The notes under the pieces: generated by a model
What the model was told of the DNA's origin: nothing
Databases searched by the model: none
The model's input: only the letters and a program-made list of their open reading frames with translations
Part shown: piece by piece, positions 1-26,154 of the stretch
Layout: each line of letters opens with the position of its first letter
Numbering within the stretch: the stretch's first letter is position 1
Origin: Heterodera schachtii
Lineage: Eukaryota; Nematoda; Chromadorea; Rhabditida; Heteroderidae
NCBI GenBank assembly: GCA_023374025.1
Contig: SIJG01000037.1
Span: 616,211-680,210 of the forward strand
Reading direction: 5' to 3'
Length of the DNA stretch: 64,000 nt
Made by a program: the position numbers and the translations under genes

Positions 1-1
1 C

Positions 2-106
2 CAAGCGGAGGACGGACAATGGAATGATTTTGAGTGCGGAAGAGAAGTATGCGGAGTGATTTGCAAAAAGAAGGCCAAATCGAAGGGCCAAAGTGAAAAG
101 CCGTAG
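2..106 (+). CDS. C-type lectin-like domain protein, 3' end only
   Basis: The open frame enters from the left edge and stops at TAG 104-106, giving 34 residues. It contains DGQWNDFECGREVCGVICKK, which has the layout of the end of a C-type lectin-like domain: a W-N-D core, a cysteine a few residues on, and a closing V-x-C-K pair. A short Lys/Ser-rich tail follows. In this family the last two cysteines form conserved disulfides and the WND motif takes part in calcium or carbohydrate binding. Nematodes, including cyst nematodes, encode many secreted C-type lectins used in immunity or host interaction. The N-terminus, any signal peptide and the rest of the domain lie outside the window, so secretion cannot be judged. 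A poly(A) signal follows at 145-150. The domain call rests on a short stretch. Confidence 0.6.
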   Translation, partial: QAEDGQWNDFECGREVCGVICKKKAKSKGQSEKP

Positions 107-144
107 CGAAGAGGGAAAAGCGATTGGTGCAAATGCTTTTATCG

Positions 145-150
145 AATAAA
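145..150 (+). other. Poly(A) signal AATAAA
   Basis: Canonical AATAAA 39 nt after the lectin stop codon, at the distance expected for that gene's 3' end. Confidence 0.5.
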
Positions 151-245
151 ATGCAAAATTTGGTCATAACGACTTCTTCTATGAACACTTTGCATCCAAG
201 TGCTTATGTGTGCTTCATCTGCTCTTCTCTTTTTTCGCCAATTTC

Positions 246-744
246 TCATGGTTTCGGCGTGGTCGGCGGCGGAGGTGGGGGACCGTTCGGCGGATGCTGT
301 GCTGCACCTCCCGCTCCCCCTCCTCCGGCGGGCCCACCCCTCTGACGACGGCAAGGCGGTGAAGCGCCCGGCGGAGGAGTGCCCGGCGGAGGGGCGCCCG
401 GCGGAGGGGTGCCATTGGGTGGCGCACAGTCCGCTTCGTCGTCCGCTTTTTGTTCAGAGTCCTTGCTTTTGTCCTCTCTTTTGGCACGCAAAATGTTGTC
501 TCGTTTTTTTCGGCCTTTGTTTCCGCCATCCTTCAAAAGGAATCTATTCGCTAATTATAAGCAGTTTTGCTAATGCGACCTTTGGTCCATCGGCGGGTGC
601 TTTTTTACCGTCCGCCGGGGGTGGAGGGCACCCGGGCGGAAGAGGCGCGGACGACGGATCGGTGGGACACGGCAAATCGTCACAGAGGACGAGGAGAACG
701 GCGGAAAAGGCGAGTGCCAACGAAAGAAAGGGCAGGCGAATCAT
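246..744 (-). CDS. Small secreted Pro/Gly-rich protein, two exons
   Basis: Proposed exons are 744-580 and 530-246 on the minus strand, joined in phase 0 by a 49-bp intron (donor AAAG|GTCGC, acceptor TTGAAG). The product is about 149 residues. Residues 1-21 form a clear signal peptide (MIRLPFLSLALAFSAVLLVL, then C-D-D). The mature N-terminus is Pro-rich with two cysteines. Exon 2 starts with a basic segment containing KRDN and RAKR, a possible dibasic processing site, followed by repeated P-P-P-G-(A/T/S) units and a Gly/Pro tail to the TGA at 248-246. I recognise no family. Such tails occur in secreted structural, cuticle-like or effector-like proteins, but nothing here fixes a role. The acceptor is weak, so the exact junction is uncertain. 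Confidence 0.5.
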
Positions 745-1100
745 TTGGGACAGAAAAGGGGCCGAATTGGGAGGGGAGAAGAAAAGAGTGGGCTTAAATA
801 GAGAGCGAAACAAAGAAAATAATCCCTTCCAATTTAAAACGGACGAATTCGAATCCCGTTTTAATACCCCAAAATTCATGCCAACTAATTATTTTAAACA
901 CAAACAAATTTAATTGGCCAGCCATTGAAAGAGAGAGAGAGAGAGAGCACAGATTAACTGGTGAAAAACGCACAGATTGATGAGAAAGGTGCGATTTGTA
1001 AATTTATAATGGACATAATTGGAAAATAATTTTACAATGTACAATAGTAAAGCAGAAAATACGGTCCATAAACAGCTTTATCGTCTCTTCTTTTTCCACG

Positions 1101-1596
1101 CTATTTTCCTCCCCAACCGTATCCTCCAGCACCGTTATAGCCTTTGTTACCGTATCCGTACCCAGCAACATTCCCACCATATCCACTGCTTGCGGCATTG
1201 TAATTGCCGACACTGTATCCATAACCTACAGTAAGGTTTTCGTCCGTCTGCCTTCCCAACAGCATTACCATATCCGTATCCAGCGCCATTGTTATTGTAT
1301 CCGCTACCGTACCCATAGCCCGTCGATTGCTGTGGGCCTCTTATGTGAATGTGCACCCGAACCCGTTGATGATGTCGATGGTGGTACTGCTGTTGAAAAT
1401 GGGTGGTGGTGACAAGCTTCTTTCAGAAACAATTCTCGATGTTTACTTGTCCGTTTTCATATCCGCCATATCCGTACCGTTTTGGCCGCGAATGATTTGC
1501 CAAAGAAGCGACTGATGAGGCCAAATTATGAGACGAAACTGCAACAATTGAGGAAGAAAGGACAAAAAGGAGGATAAAAGTGAAAAGAAAATCCAT
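1101..1596 (-). CDS. Secreted Gly/Tyr-rich peptide precursor (NLP/cnc-like), three exons
   Basis: Exons 1596-1447, 1389-1269 and 1225-1101 join in frame (phases 0 and 1) across 57-bp and 43-bp GT-AG introns, giving 131 residues. Residues 1-22 are a strong signal peptide starting MDFLFTFILLFVLSSS. A dibasic R-P-K-R site follows at residues 37-40, then YGYGGYENGQ, a His-rich stretch, and from about residue 72 a long domain of GYGYG/GYNNNGAGYGYG units ending GGYGWGGK. Signal peptide plus dibasic site plus YGGY repeats is the architecture of nematode neuropeptide-like or caenacin antimicrobial peptides. Glycine-rich secreted effectors and cuticle proteins look similar, so the role is inference. 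Splicing out the 43-bp intron is needed to keep the repeat in one frame. It sits head to head with the CDT1 gene. Confidence 0.7.
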
Positions 1597-2095
1597 TGGG
1601 AATTTTGAGAATTATTTTGGGAAAATTGAGGGCGATTCATTCTTTTATAGGCACACAAAGTCAAGTGGACGAACGTCAGCAACAGAGTTAAAAGGAGGCA
1701 ATAAGGCCGAAAAGGAAACATTTGACGAACGGAGGCAAAATTGCTGTGGTTTTGAGTAACTCTTCACATTCGATGACAAATTTATTTTTATTTTGAAATC
1801 TTTTTAATTATAATAAATTTAGTTTTTAATTCAAAATTTAAGAGTTGTTACTTAAATTACGGTCCGGTCAAACCCATACCATAGCATAGATAGGTTCATA
1901 AGATCTTTAAAGATAGCGAAACATTTTGCCAAAGCGGAATTTTTAAATTTGAAATATGACCCCATCTCTCCCTCCCTTCGCGGCTTTGTTCCTTTGTTGT
2001 ATTTTTTGCTTTTTCCAACCAATTTAATTCTCGAATCTAAATCTAAATTTAATTTTCATTTTTTTTATTTATTTACAATTTTGCAATTCATAAAA
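1597..2095. promoter_or_regulatory. Divergent intergenic region between the Gly/Tyr peptide gene and CDT1
   Basis: About 500 bp separate two start codons on opposite strands, so both promoters must lie here. The part after 1790 is very AT-rich. I see no specific motif that I can name. The reading frame upstream of 1596 that extends the peptide gene is judged to be a shadow, because an in-frame ATG with a good signal peptide lies at 1596. Confidence 0.4.
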
Positions 2096-3989
2096 ATGTC
2101 TTCAACTTTTAATGATGAATATTACCAGCGAAGAATGCATGCTGAATTTGTGCCTTTACCGAAAGGTCGTTGGAATTATAACTTTAACCTTTTCCAAATA
2201 TCGAATTAAGGTGTTTCTGAGGTGCTTTACCGAGACTTTGGGTTTTCCTTGTTGCCTGACAAATATGACAAATTAAATCGTTTTTTTAACGAAATGGAAA
2301 GGGTCATTGTTTTTTTAATTTAAAATTTAAGAAAAAAGATTATTTAGGTGCTTCAAATTTCATTTGGACGTGAACAACGTATGACTTTCGCACAAATTTC
2401 GGCGAATGTGGAGAAAAATTCAGGAAGGTAAATGTCGGCAAAGTTACTTTTAATAAAATCATTTCAGAAAATTCACAACCGATCACTTGGCTCAAATAAA
2501 CTCCATTTACCCAGAAGCTTACACATTTAAATGGGAAAAGCCGCGAAACAAACGGGGGACAATCACTGAAAAATGGGATTTGGTTGTCAAACAGAATGTG
2601 CAAGGCGACAAAGGTACATTAAGGGTCAATTTATGCACTAAACGACATTCTCAGATATTTCTGCCTTCGTATTAAAAAGCACTGACAAAGAACAAACCGT
2701 GCCGAAGGCCAATTCGACCGAACGAACTGCCCAAAATGCGTCGCCTTGCAAAGTTCCGTCCTCTCCCATCGGAGTGGGCAAACTCATTTCTCCGACAAAA
2801 GCACGTCGCGACAGAGACTTCATTCTGCGGTCACCAACCAAAAAACAAATCATCTCTACTCCAATTTGGTGAAGTTAATGCGTTTAACTTTGTTTAATTT
2901 CGGTTTCTGTTAGCTCAACTTTATGTGACAAGCGGATGAAAATGGACGCAAAACGAATGTTATGGCGCAAAATGATCTTTCGTCATTTGCTGGTCACTCG
3001 AGTTCGCGAGGCACATCAAAAATTTTTGGACGAGAAAAAACGTGAAATTTCCCTTTTATTTTTTGCATTAAATGCTTTTTTATTAGTTTGCCCTCCGACT
3101 GACGAGCAAATGTTGCATTCGGATTTTCAAAAAACAATGAACAAAATTGTGCCCGAAATTTCCGGCACTCTCCCGCAAAAGCCTGTCGAAATTAGCTTTC
3201 GCGACACTGACATTAGAAGCTTTTTGCAGGTGGATTTGATCAGAATTCACTTCAAATAAATATTTCAGAGTGTAAAGCCAAATAAAAACGCAAAACGAGA
3301 AAAGACCCCGGAAAAAGGGACTTTCTCCATTTCGAAGTCGGAACCGCAGACGCCGGTCAAAACAAATTTGGGTAACGTAAAGGCGGAGCCACAAACTCCA
3401 AAGACACCGATGGAACAGCGGGTGATGCCAAAAAAGGAAAGTCCGAAATAAAATGACCCGTTCAGTTGAGGGCCAAATTTGCCGCGAAAGCCGCCTTTCA
3501 AAATGTTGATGAAAAGGGAATTCGAAAGCGACGGGCGATGCTTTACCGGTTGAAGGAAGACATTCTGGAAGTGATCAGAGCGCACTTGAATATGAACAAA
3601 GCTTCAACGGTTGCGCTTGGTAATCGCGAATTGTTGCAGAAATTGGGACGTGAAGTCAATCCTGGTACTGAGTTTCTTTTCAATTATCTGCCAGACAAAC
3701 AATTCGTTTATTTAGGAATCCTTTTGGAACATTTGCAACTTCTTTGTGAAATTGTGCCTAAAAATGTTTGTAGAATTGAGTCAACTAATTCTTCGGCCGA
3801 CCAACATCACTTCAAACTCCACAGCGACGTGGGCCCTGATTGGCTACAAAAAGTGCTAATCCCGATAAAGGCGAGTTGCCCCTTTATACCGATTAAATTG
3901 TCATTTTTGCGTTTCAGGAAGAAATTGACAGTTTGGATCTAAAATTGGGCCCGCCAACAATTCCGAAATCGCCTTCCAGTCTTTTCTGA
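2096..3989 (+). CDS. cdt-1: DNA replication licensing factor CDT1
   Basis: CDT1 loads the MCM2-7 helicase at origins and is held in check by geminin and by CRL4-mediated degradation. Proposed exons: 2096-2165, 2211-2302, 2348-2427, 2468-2613, 2655-2868, 2914-3041, 3087-3229, 3269-3421, 3466-3870, 3918-3989. All junctions keep phase. The central fold is recognisable from SLLPDKYDKLNRFF through RMTFAQISANVEKNSGRKFT, HLAQINSIYPEAYTFKW and EKWDLVV, the geminin-binding winged helix of CDT1. The C-terminal winged helix lies in the long exon from 3466. The segment at about 2700-2830 is rich in S/T-P sites, as expected of a cell-cycle protein. Excising 3042-3086 is a choice: it removes a hydrophobic in-frame insert, but the frame is open either way. 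The last intron (3871-3917) must use a GC donor, AAG|GCGAGT. No PIP degron is obvious at the N-terminus. Confidence 0.85.
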
Positions 3990-4776
3990 ATATCGATACC
4001 CAAATTAACATTTTAAATTTGTTTGTTTTTGTATAAATGTAATTTTTCGTGCCTGGATACTGTAACACAATATATCATTTGTTTTGTCGTTAAAGCTTCA
4101 ACTACTGACTGATATGCATTACTCTGTGTTGTCAATTTTTTATTAATTGAAATTGCTTATTTCTTCCACCAGAAGTTTTCCTCCCGGCCTCGCGTCATCC
4201 GCCGATCGTATGTTTCCCAATTGAGAGAAATGTCCATTCATTGAATTATGCATTTTATTCATTAGCTATTTTGGTGTTGAATTCCTGGGAAAGCTTCAGA
4301 CCAAGAAGTCCATCGAGTTCTCTTTTTGGGATGTGGGGGGGGGCGTGGGTCTCCGACCCATTCGTCATTTTGGCTTTTCAATCACCCCCCCCCCCAATCC
4401 ATCGCGTTTCCCCCCCCCCCCCCCTCCTTTTTCTGTCTGCTTTTGCCCTTCGCTCACTCGCTTTGTCTGGTCTCTGTTTGCTCTTCTTCTTTTCCTTTGC
4501 TTTGCCTGCTCTCTCTACATCGATTTGATCCGTTCATTCCCTTTTCGGTTATTCACACATTTATTTAACACCCTTTCCCCCCCCTCCCTCCTTCCTTTCC
4601 CTCTTTTCCTCCTCCAGCATATCCTACCGACAGATTTCCTCCCATTTTGTCCTATCGTGTTTTCTGATCCAAATAGATGCTTTTCCATTCTCTTTCAAGG
4701 CTCTAAATGTCCCTTTTTTCTTGAAATTAATTTGTAATAATAATTTAACGTTTGTTTTTTTAGATTATCCTCAAAA
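3990..4776 (+). other. Intergenic region between CDT1 and ROCK; C/T-rich, with a trans-splice-like acceptor
   Basis: No convincing gene is present. The middle (4330-4630) is pyrimidine-rich with poly-G and poly-C runs (for example 4384-4393 and 4411-4424), which open three overlapping artefact frames. Just before the ROCK start, TTTGTTTTTTTAG ends at about 4763, 13 nt upstream of the ATG. That is the position and form of a spliced-leader acceptor. Confidence 0.45.
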
Positions 4777-8801
<4,025 letters not shown>

Positions 8802-8889
8802 GTTTCAGTGACCAAACAATGCAGCGGATGAGACTTAACTTGTGCATTTTCACGAATTTGTGACATAAATATGAATCTTACTTTTTTTG

Positions 8890-8895
8890 AATAAA
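8890..8895 (+). other. Poly(A) signal AATAAA of the ROCK gene
   Basis: AATAAA lies 89 nt after the ROCK stop codon. A normal 3' end here supports genuine termination rather than a missed downstream exon. Confidence 0.55.
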
Positions 8896-8942
8896 ATATG
8901 AACCCGGACCATACGAATACACTATCGAAAAATTTTTGAAAT

Positions 8943-8948
8943 TTTATT
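8943..8948 (-). other. Candidate poly(A) signal for the RPA1 gene (minus strand)
   Basis: TTTATT on the + strand reads AATAAA on the minus strand, 258 nt past the RPA1 stop. It lies 48 nt beyond the ROCK signal, so the two convergent transcripts probably end very close together. The rest of 8802-9205 shows no gene. Confidence 0.35.
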
Positions 8949-9205
8949 TTCAAAAAGGAATTGTACCTAAAAAGGTCACCGTAAAATCGACGGCCGACCA
9001 CCCCCCTTCGCAAAAATTTGTAGACCCCATCCTCCCCCTTTTTCATGTATGATGTTAAATTAATCTACATCCCCTGCAGCCTGTCGGCACCGCATTTTGG
9101 TCTCAGCTGGGGCGTTGTAAAAATGTAAAAAAATCACAGTACATAACAATTCTCTAATTGAAAACAACAACAAAATAATAATTTCATGACAAAGTTCAAC
9201 GTTCG

Positions 9206-16728
<7,523 letters not shown>

Positions 16729-16906
16729 TTACTTATTTTATCAGTCTAAAGAACTGTCAAAAATCAGTTTAATGAAGTTATGTAAAAATATAAATGTGAT
16801 AACATTAAAACAAAACAAAAAAACAGAAAATCAATTTAAATTAAATTTGGCAAAAATAAAAAAAACAAGTCGAATTTACACTGTAAGAGAACTGAAAATA
16901 CATAAA
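16729..16906 (-). promoter_or_regulatory. Short intercistronic spacer with spliced-leader-type acceptor
   Basis: Only 178 bp separate the helicase stop (16907) from the RPA1 start (16728) on the same strand. On the minus strand TTCTTTAG ends at 16746, 17 nt before the ATG. Spacing of about 100-200 bp plus an acceptor directly before the downstream ATG is the pattern of nematode operons resolved by SL2-type trans-splicing. No canonical AATAAA is visible in the spacer, which weakens the case somewhat. Confidence 0.5.
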
Positions 16907-21501
<4,595 letters not shown>

Positions 21502-21529
21502 AATTCATAAAAGTATTTGAATGTTTGCT

Positions 21530-22747
21530 AAAAATTATCTTAATTGGAAAATGCGGTGGGGGTCAAATAGCGCTTTCGAATTATATAATTTAATTTCCCG
21601 GAATTTCGTATAATAAACATAATTGCAATTCAACCAAACTTTACCATTATTAGGGCTTGACTTGGTTTGAAGCTTCTACGATAACTTTTATATGAAATGC
21701 CTAACTTTGCCTATTTTGGACTTTTTGTGCCTATTTCGCCATTTTGGCGCCTTTTTCAGGATTTAAAATTTTCTCATTCCCCAATTTTTTTTTTTTTATA
21801 AAAATTTTTGGTTTAAAAATTGTCCTTTATTCTTAAAAAAGATTTTAAAAATAGAAATATAAGCAAAATTAAGTTTTTTGATTAATTTTGTTTTGCTACC
21901 TAAAAAGCGTTAATAAAAATTGACCCTGACCCCCATTCTTACCAGTGTAATTGGTACCGGATTGGACCCGGATGGGTATTGGATTTTCAAAAAACGGGTC
22001 CGGATATTGAAAAAGCCGGATACCCGGGTCTGGACCCGGTCGGGTACCCGGACCCGGCCAACTCTACTTATGACCATGACTGTATCCCCTCCTTTCTCTC
22101 CCTCCTTCTCTCTCCCCTCCTTCTCTCTCCCCTCCTTCTCTCTCCCTCCTTCTCTCTCCCCTCCTTCTCTCTCCCCTCCTTCTCTCTCCCCTCCTTTCTC
22201 TCCCTTCCTTCTCTCTCCCCTCTTTTCTCTCCCCTCCTTCTCTCTCCCCTCCTTCTCTCTCCCCTCCTTCTCTCTCCCCTCCTTCTCTCTTATCTCTCCC
22301 TTCCTTCTATCTCCCCTCCTTTCTCTCCCTTCTTTCTATCTCCCCTCCTTTCTCTCCCTTCCTTCTATCTCCCCTCATTTCTATCCCTTTCACTATCTCA
22401 CCTCTCCTTTTCTCCCCTCTCATTTCCCTCCCTTTCCTTCTCTCTATCCTACTCTTCTGTGTAATTAATTTTAAACTTTGATTACGGTACAGTATGTCTT
22501 GGCCGAAAGATCGCTTAATATATTACATTTTAATTTATTCAATAAACACATAACAATGTGTACATCGTCCTGACAATAAAAATAGAAAATGTTGTTAAAA
22601 ACGTTATAAAAAACGGACACACATTTTGTACCTTTTGTATATGCCCAATAAATGTAATATTTATTGTCGAATTGAGGTTTTTCTTCTGTAACAATTCGAT
22701 CGGGTGTCACAATAATATTCTTTTATTTGTGCTCCTTTTCCAATTTC
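21530..22747. other. Intergenic region upstream of the helicase gene, without a recognisable gene
   Basis: This is AT-rich DNA followed by a CT satellite and a further AT-rich stretch. A GGGTACCCGGACCCGG-like patch at 21950-22060 resembles debris of the GGGATCC-rich element found at 44.6-45.8 kb. Frames across the satellite are artefacts. Confidence 0.4.
22083..22450. repeat. Pyrimidine satellite, CTCCTTCTCTCTCCC-type units
   Basis: About 370 bp made almost only of C and T, built from degenerate units of 15-17 bp such as CTCCTTCTCTCTCCC. It keeps all three + frames open, which explains the long Ser/Pro/Leu frames there. Confidence 0.9.
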
Positions 22748-25700
22748 TCACTTTATCTGCTCTTCGTTATTTATTGTTCCCACCCTTTGAGTCTTTCCGA
22801 TTAAAAATCCGTCGTGAATTTCGCTTCGTCCGTCTTTTTCTGTTACTGTCCGGTGTTCCCCATTTATTTTGCTCAGAAATTGCGCCGGAGGCGGTCTAAC
22901 GCGTATCCGAACGGGCATTTGTTGCGATGCTTTTCTAAAATAGGTAAAAATGGGGGAAAATTGTAAGAAAATGCTCCCAATCATAAAATTGGTTCTTTTA
23001 CCCCTTTTGTGTGTTCTCCGCCTTTGTCTTTGTCCGCTGATTATTTGCACATTCGTTCTGCTGAAGTTCCGCCTTAAAAGGGAAAACGAATGGCAAACGG
23101 AAGAAAAAACTGACAAAAAACGGAGTCCGCGGAAGGGTCGAACTTTGCGGTTGCAAAATCAGCTGATGTTGTCCTCTAGCAGAAAGGGCCATGGACGAAG
23201 AAGAGCGATGATCGGAGGGAAATTCGCGGAAAGAGTGGCGGACGAAGCGACATTCGCCGGGCTAAATAATGAATGACAGTTGATGAAAAGCTTTTCGACC
23301 CCCCCCCCCCCGGCACAATCCCTACTCACATTTAAACACAATTTAAAAATCCTACCCTCACTTCTCACCATGATCAGTGGCATTTCCGGTGGCAAGTCGT
23401 CCTCTGCTTCGTCTCGCTGTCTGACGCCCCTTCCCCTCCCTTCCAATGCTTCCTGTTTCTTCCCCGTCGTCGTCAGTGCAACGGCTTATTCCCGAAAAGG
23501 CGCCAGAAGAGGTGGACGAACTTCCGGTGCTAATCCGATGATTGGCCACCAAATCAGTCGGCCGATTCCAATCGCTGCTTCGCCGGTGTTTGGTCCACAA
23601 AATGCAGAAGGGACGTGAACATTGACCCCGCTTCTGCCACCATCGAAAAGCTTCCCGCGCCGTCCAAATGTTCTTCCATTTCTCTGCCCAATATTTCCAA
23701 TCTGTGCCGAATGCCTTCCCTTTTGTCTTCTTCCTCGCTGATCGTGCACAACTCGTGGACTTTGAGGCTTTGCTCTGCTTCTGCTAGCTCTCGACGTCCT
23801 TTCGCTGCCAATCTCGTCAAATTGATGACCCACCAGCACCGCCGTGGGGTCTTCCATTGGTGAGAAACGGAGACCGGACCCACCGAAATGGGCAGAAACA
23901 TTCCGCGGAAGAGCCGTTGCTGCTGGTCACGGTACCTTGGACAGAAGTCAAAATGGGGAGAGCGGCAAGAGAAAAAAGAAAAGTGAAATGAAAAGGGAAT
24001 GACCGTACTGTAGCTCAATGGGCGATTACTGTCGCAACCATTCCCAGCAGAAGCCGACTCAATTTGATCATTGTCATTTGGGAGAATGTTTTGAGCACAG
24101 GCAGAAACACCAGCAGAGGGTACACTTTCATTAATGCCATTTCGTTGTTCGACCGAAAATGCCATCGAATTGCTTAATTCGGAACAAATTGCCTGGAGCA
24201 CTTCTTCCTAAACCATCCGAAACTAAGTGATTTGTGGCATCTGTCGAACTACTGATTGCCGCTTCCTCTGCCTTTCCTCACCTGCTCATAATCCGTCCGA
24301 ATTGTCCCTTTCGTCACTTTGTCCTTATAATTGGTATGAATTGTCCCTTTCGTCACTTTGTCCTTATAATTGGTATGAATTGTCCCTTTCGTCACTTTGT
24401 CCTTATAATTGGTATGAATTGTCCCTTTTGTCACTTTGTCCTTTCCGTCTTTTCTCACTTTTTTTCTTCCTCTCAATTCGTCTTCCGTTTGTATGTTCAT
24501 GCACTCTGCCGAAGAATTTGTGCCAACGCTGCTCCTGCAACAGCCGACATCTTCAGAGGAGGAACGACCGCTTCCCATGGCAAATTGCTGTGCCGAATTT
24601 GGCCGAATGGAGGGAGACTTAACGGACGGAAGAGAGTGAGTCATCATTAAAGCTATATAAACCAATGAATTGACAAGATTTCTCAGTGCAAAAGCATTGA
24701 TTGGTCCATCCTCCATTTGTACCCCCCCCCCCCAAATTGGCCACACTTTCGTTTGTCCGGCTGAAGAGAGTTCCCTCCAAAATGCTTGTCTTTGCTCGTC
24801 CAAATACAAACAAAGGCGCTTCAACTCCAAATTTTCAGTTGTTAATTTGGCCGTTTTGGCCTCCAATTGATTCATTTGAAGCTGATGGGAGTGCAACTCC
24901 TAAAAATAAAAAAAAACATTAAAATGGCAAATAAATGAAAAGTGCGCCTTTTTCATCAGTTGGCTGTTACACTGTCCGAATTTTTGCCACTCTTTGCTCA
25001 GTTCCTTCGCTCTTTGACTCTCTTCCTCCGCTGATTGGGCCCATCTCAAAAGTTCGCCATTTGACCTCCTCTGAGTGTCCATTTGTTCTTTTAGGCAATG
25101 AATTTCCTTCAAATGGCACTAAATAATTTAAGAAAATTTTTATTTTTTTTGTTGGATTTAATTTTGCATTTTTCAAATGCCCCCCCCCCCATCCCCTCGT
25201 GATTCATTTTTATTATGTTCCAATGCTTCCCAAAAAAAAATTTAACAAATTTTCACTAATTAAATTTTGAATTTTAATTGGTCTGTTTAAATAACAAATG
25301 AATAATTTGATGAGTAAATTTGAGAAGTTTTAAAGTCTTTTTGGTCTCACTAAAATTTCTGAAATCCCTTAACATTCGGCCGTAAATGTCGGGCCGAAAT
25401 GTAAACGGAGTCTTTCCCTCGGGCAACGATTTCATTTCAAATGGGAAAACTTCGGCCGTTTTCCCATCTTTTGAGGCCGTCTTTCTTTGCCCCAATGTCC
25501 ATCAATTTTGTCCATTATGTGCTTTTTCGAGGGTTACTTCCCTTGGCATTCTTTTCACGTAAAAAGAAGGGTCATTTAAGCCCTTTGGCCATTGTCCAAA
25601 CGATGGCCAAAATTGGCTCTCAAAAAGAGAAGGAAAAGAGGGAAAACAGTCGACACTCTTTTGCCATTTGACAAAAATTTAAAAATATAGTGAATTTTGT

Positions 25701-26154
25701 GGTGAATGATTGTAAAGTGCGGTAAATCTGTCCGTCCATGGGCAAAAGTCTTCCCCAATTGGCCACTGACAATGAGTTTTGCCGATGACCAAATTTGCCT
25801 AATTATAAGTGTCCCCCGCGCCGCGCCCCACCGGCGACTCGCCTCAATCCTTCGATTAGACTCCGCGATGATCTTTCCCACATTTTCCATCAGTCGTGCG
25901 TTTTCCATTTCCAATGCCTTACACCGCTTTTTGTATGCCTCCAAATTGGCGCCCAAATCGAATTCGGCAGACGGAGAATTGACTTGGTTCTGATTGTCGT
26001 CCACCATTTTCTGTGTTTGGTCGATCAAAGGAGGAGACACACTTTTGGAGGCTGACAATGGGAGCAAATTGCATTTGGGACGAGAGGACGACGAAAGATG
26101 GGAAAACTGACGGCGAATGGCACCCAATTTTTGTTGCGGTTGGGCGAAAGGCAT
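22748..26154 (-). CDS. picc-1: CCDC85 family coiled-coil protein (PICC-1-like)
   Basis: CCDC85 proteins are coiled-coil adaptors at cell junctions. C. elegans PICC-1 links the RhoGAP PAC-1 to cadherin complexes. Exons 26154-25843, 25118-24948 and 24899-24282 join in phase 0. The family signature runs across all joins: YKKRCKALEMENARLMENVG and NRRIE, then CHLKEIHCLKEQM, ELSKEWQKFG, QLMKK, then ELHSHQLQMNQLEAKTAKL and ENLELKRLCLYLDEQR. Both first introns need GC donors (GAG|GCGAGT at 25842 and AAG|GCGCAC at 24947), because no GT gives the family spacing. The third exon carries a Ser-rich region and a four-fold 36-bp repeat, then joins at CAG|GTGAGG to an exon starting EEVLQAICSELSNSM (24207). 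Downstream joins are uncertain. A likely last exon (about 22930-22748) ends NNEEQIK. The N-terminal third is secure and the C-terminus is not. Confidence 0.8.
24300..24444 (-). repeat. 36-bp coding tandem repeat inside CCDC85
   Basis: Four near-identical 36-bp units encode DKVTKGTIHTNY on the minus strand and preserve the frame. The units differ by few bases, so the expansion is recent. It lies in the low-complexity segment after the coiled coil, where length variation would be tolerated. Confidence 0.85.

Noticed and set aside
1443..1721. 92-aa minus frame beginning MFPFRPYCLLLTLLLTFV
   Set aside because: It has a signal-like start, but it is out of frame with the Gly/Tyr repeat and has no donor to join it. 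The frame from 1596 has a better signal peptide and joins correctly.
21920..22468. Long Ser/Pro/Leu frames at the CT satellite
   Set aside because: They arise from a pyrimidine-only repeat that lacks stop codons in all + frames.
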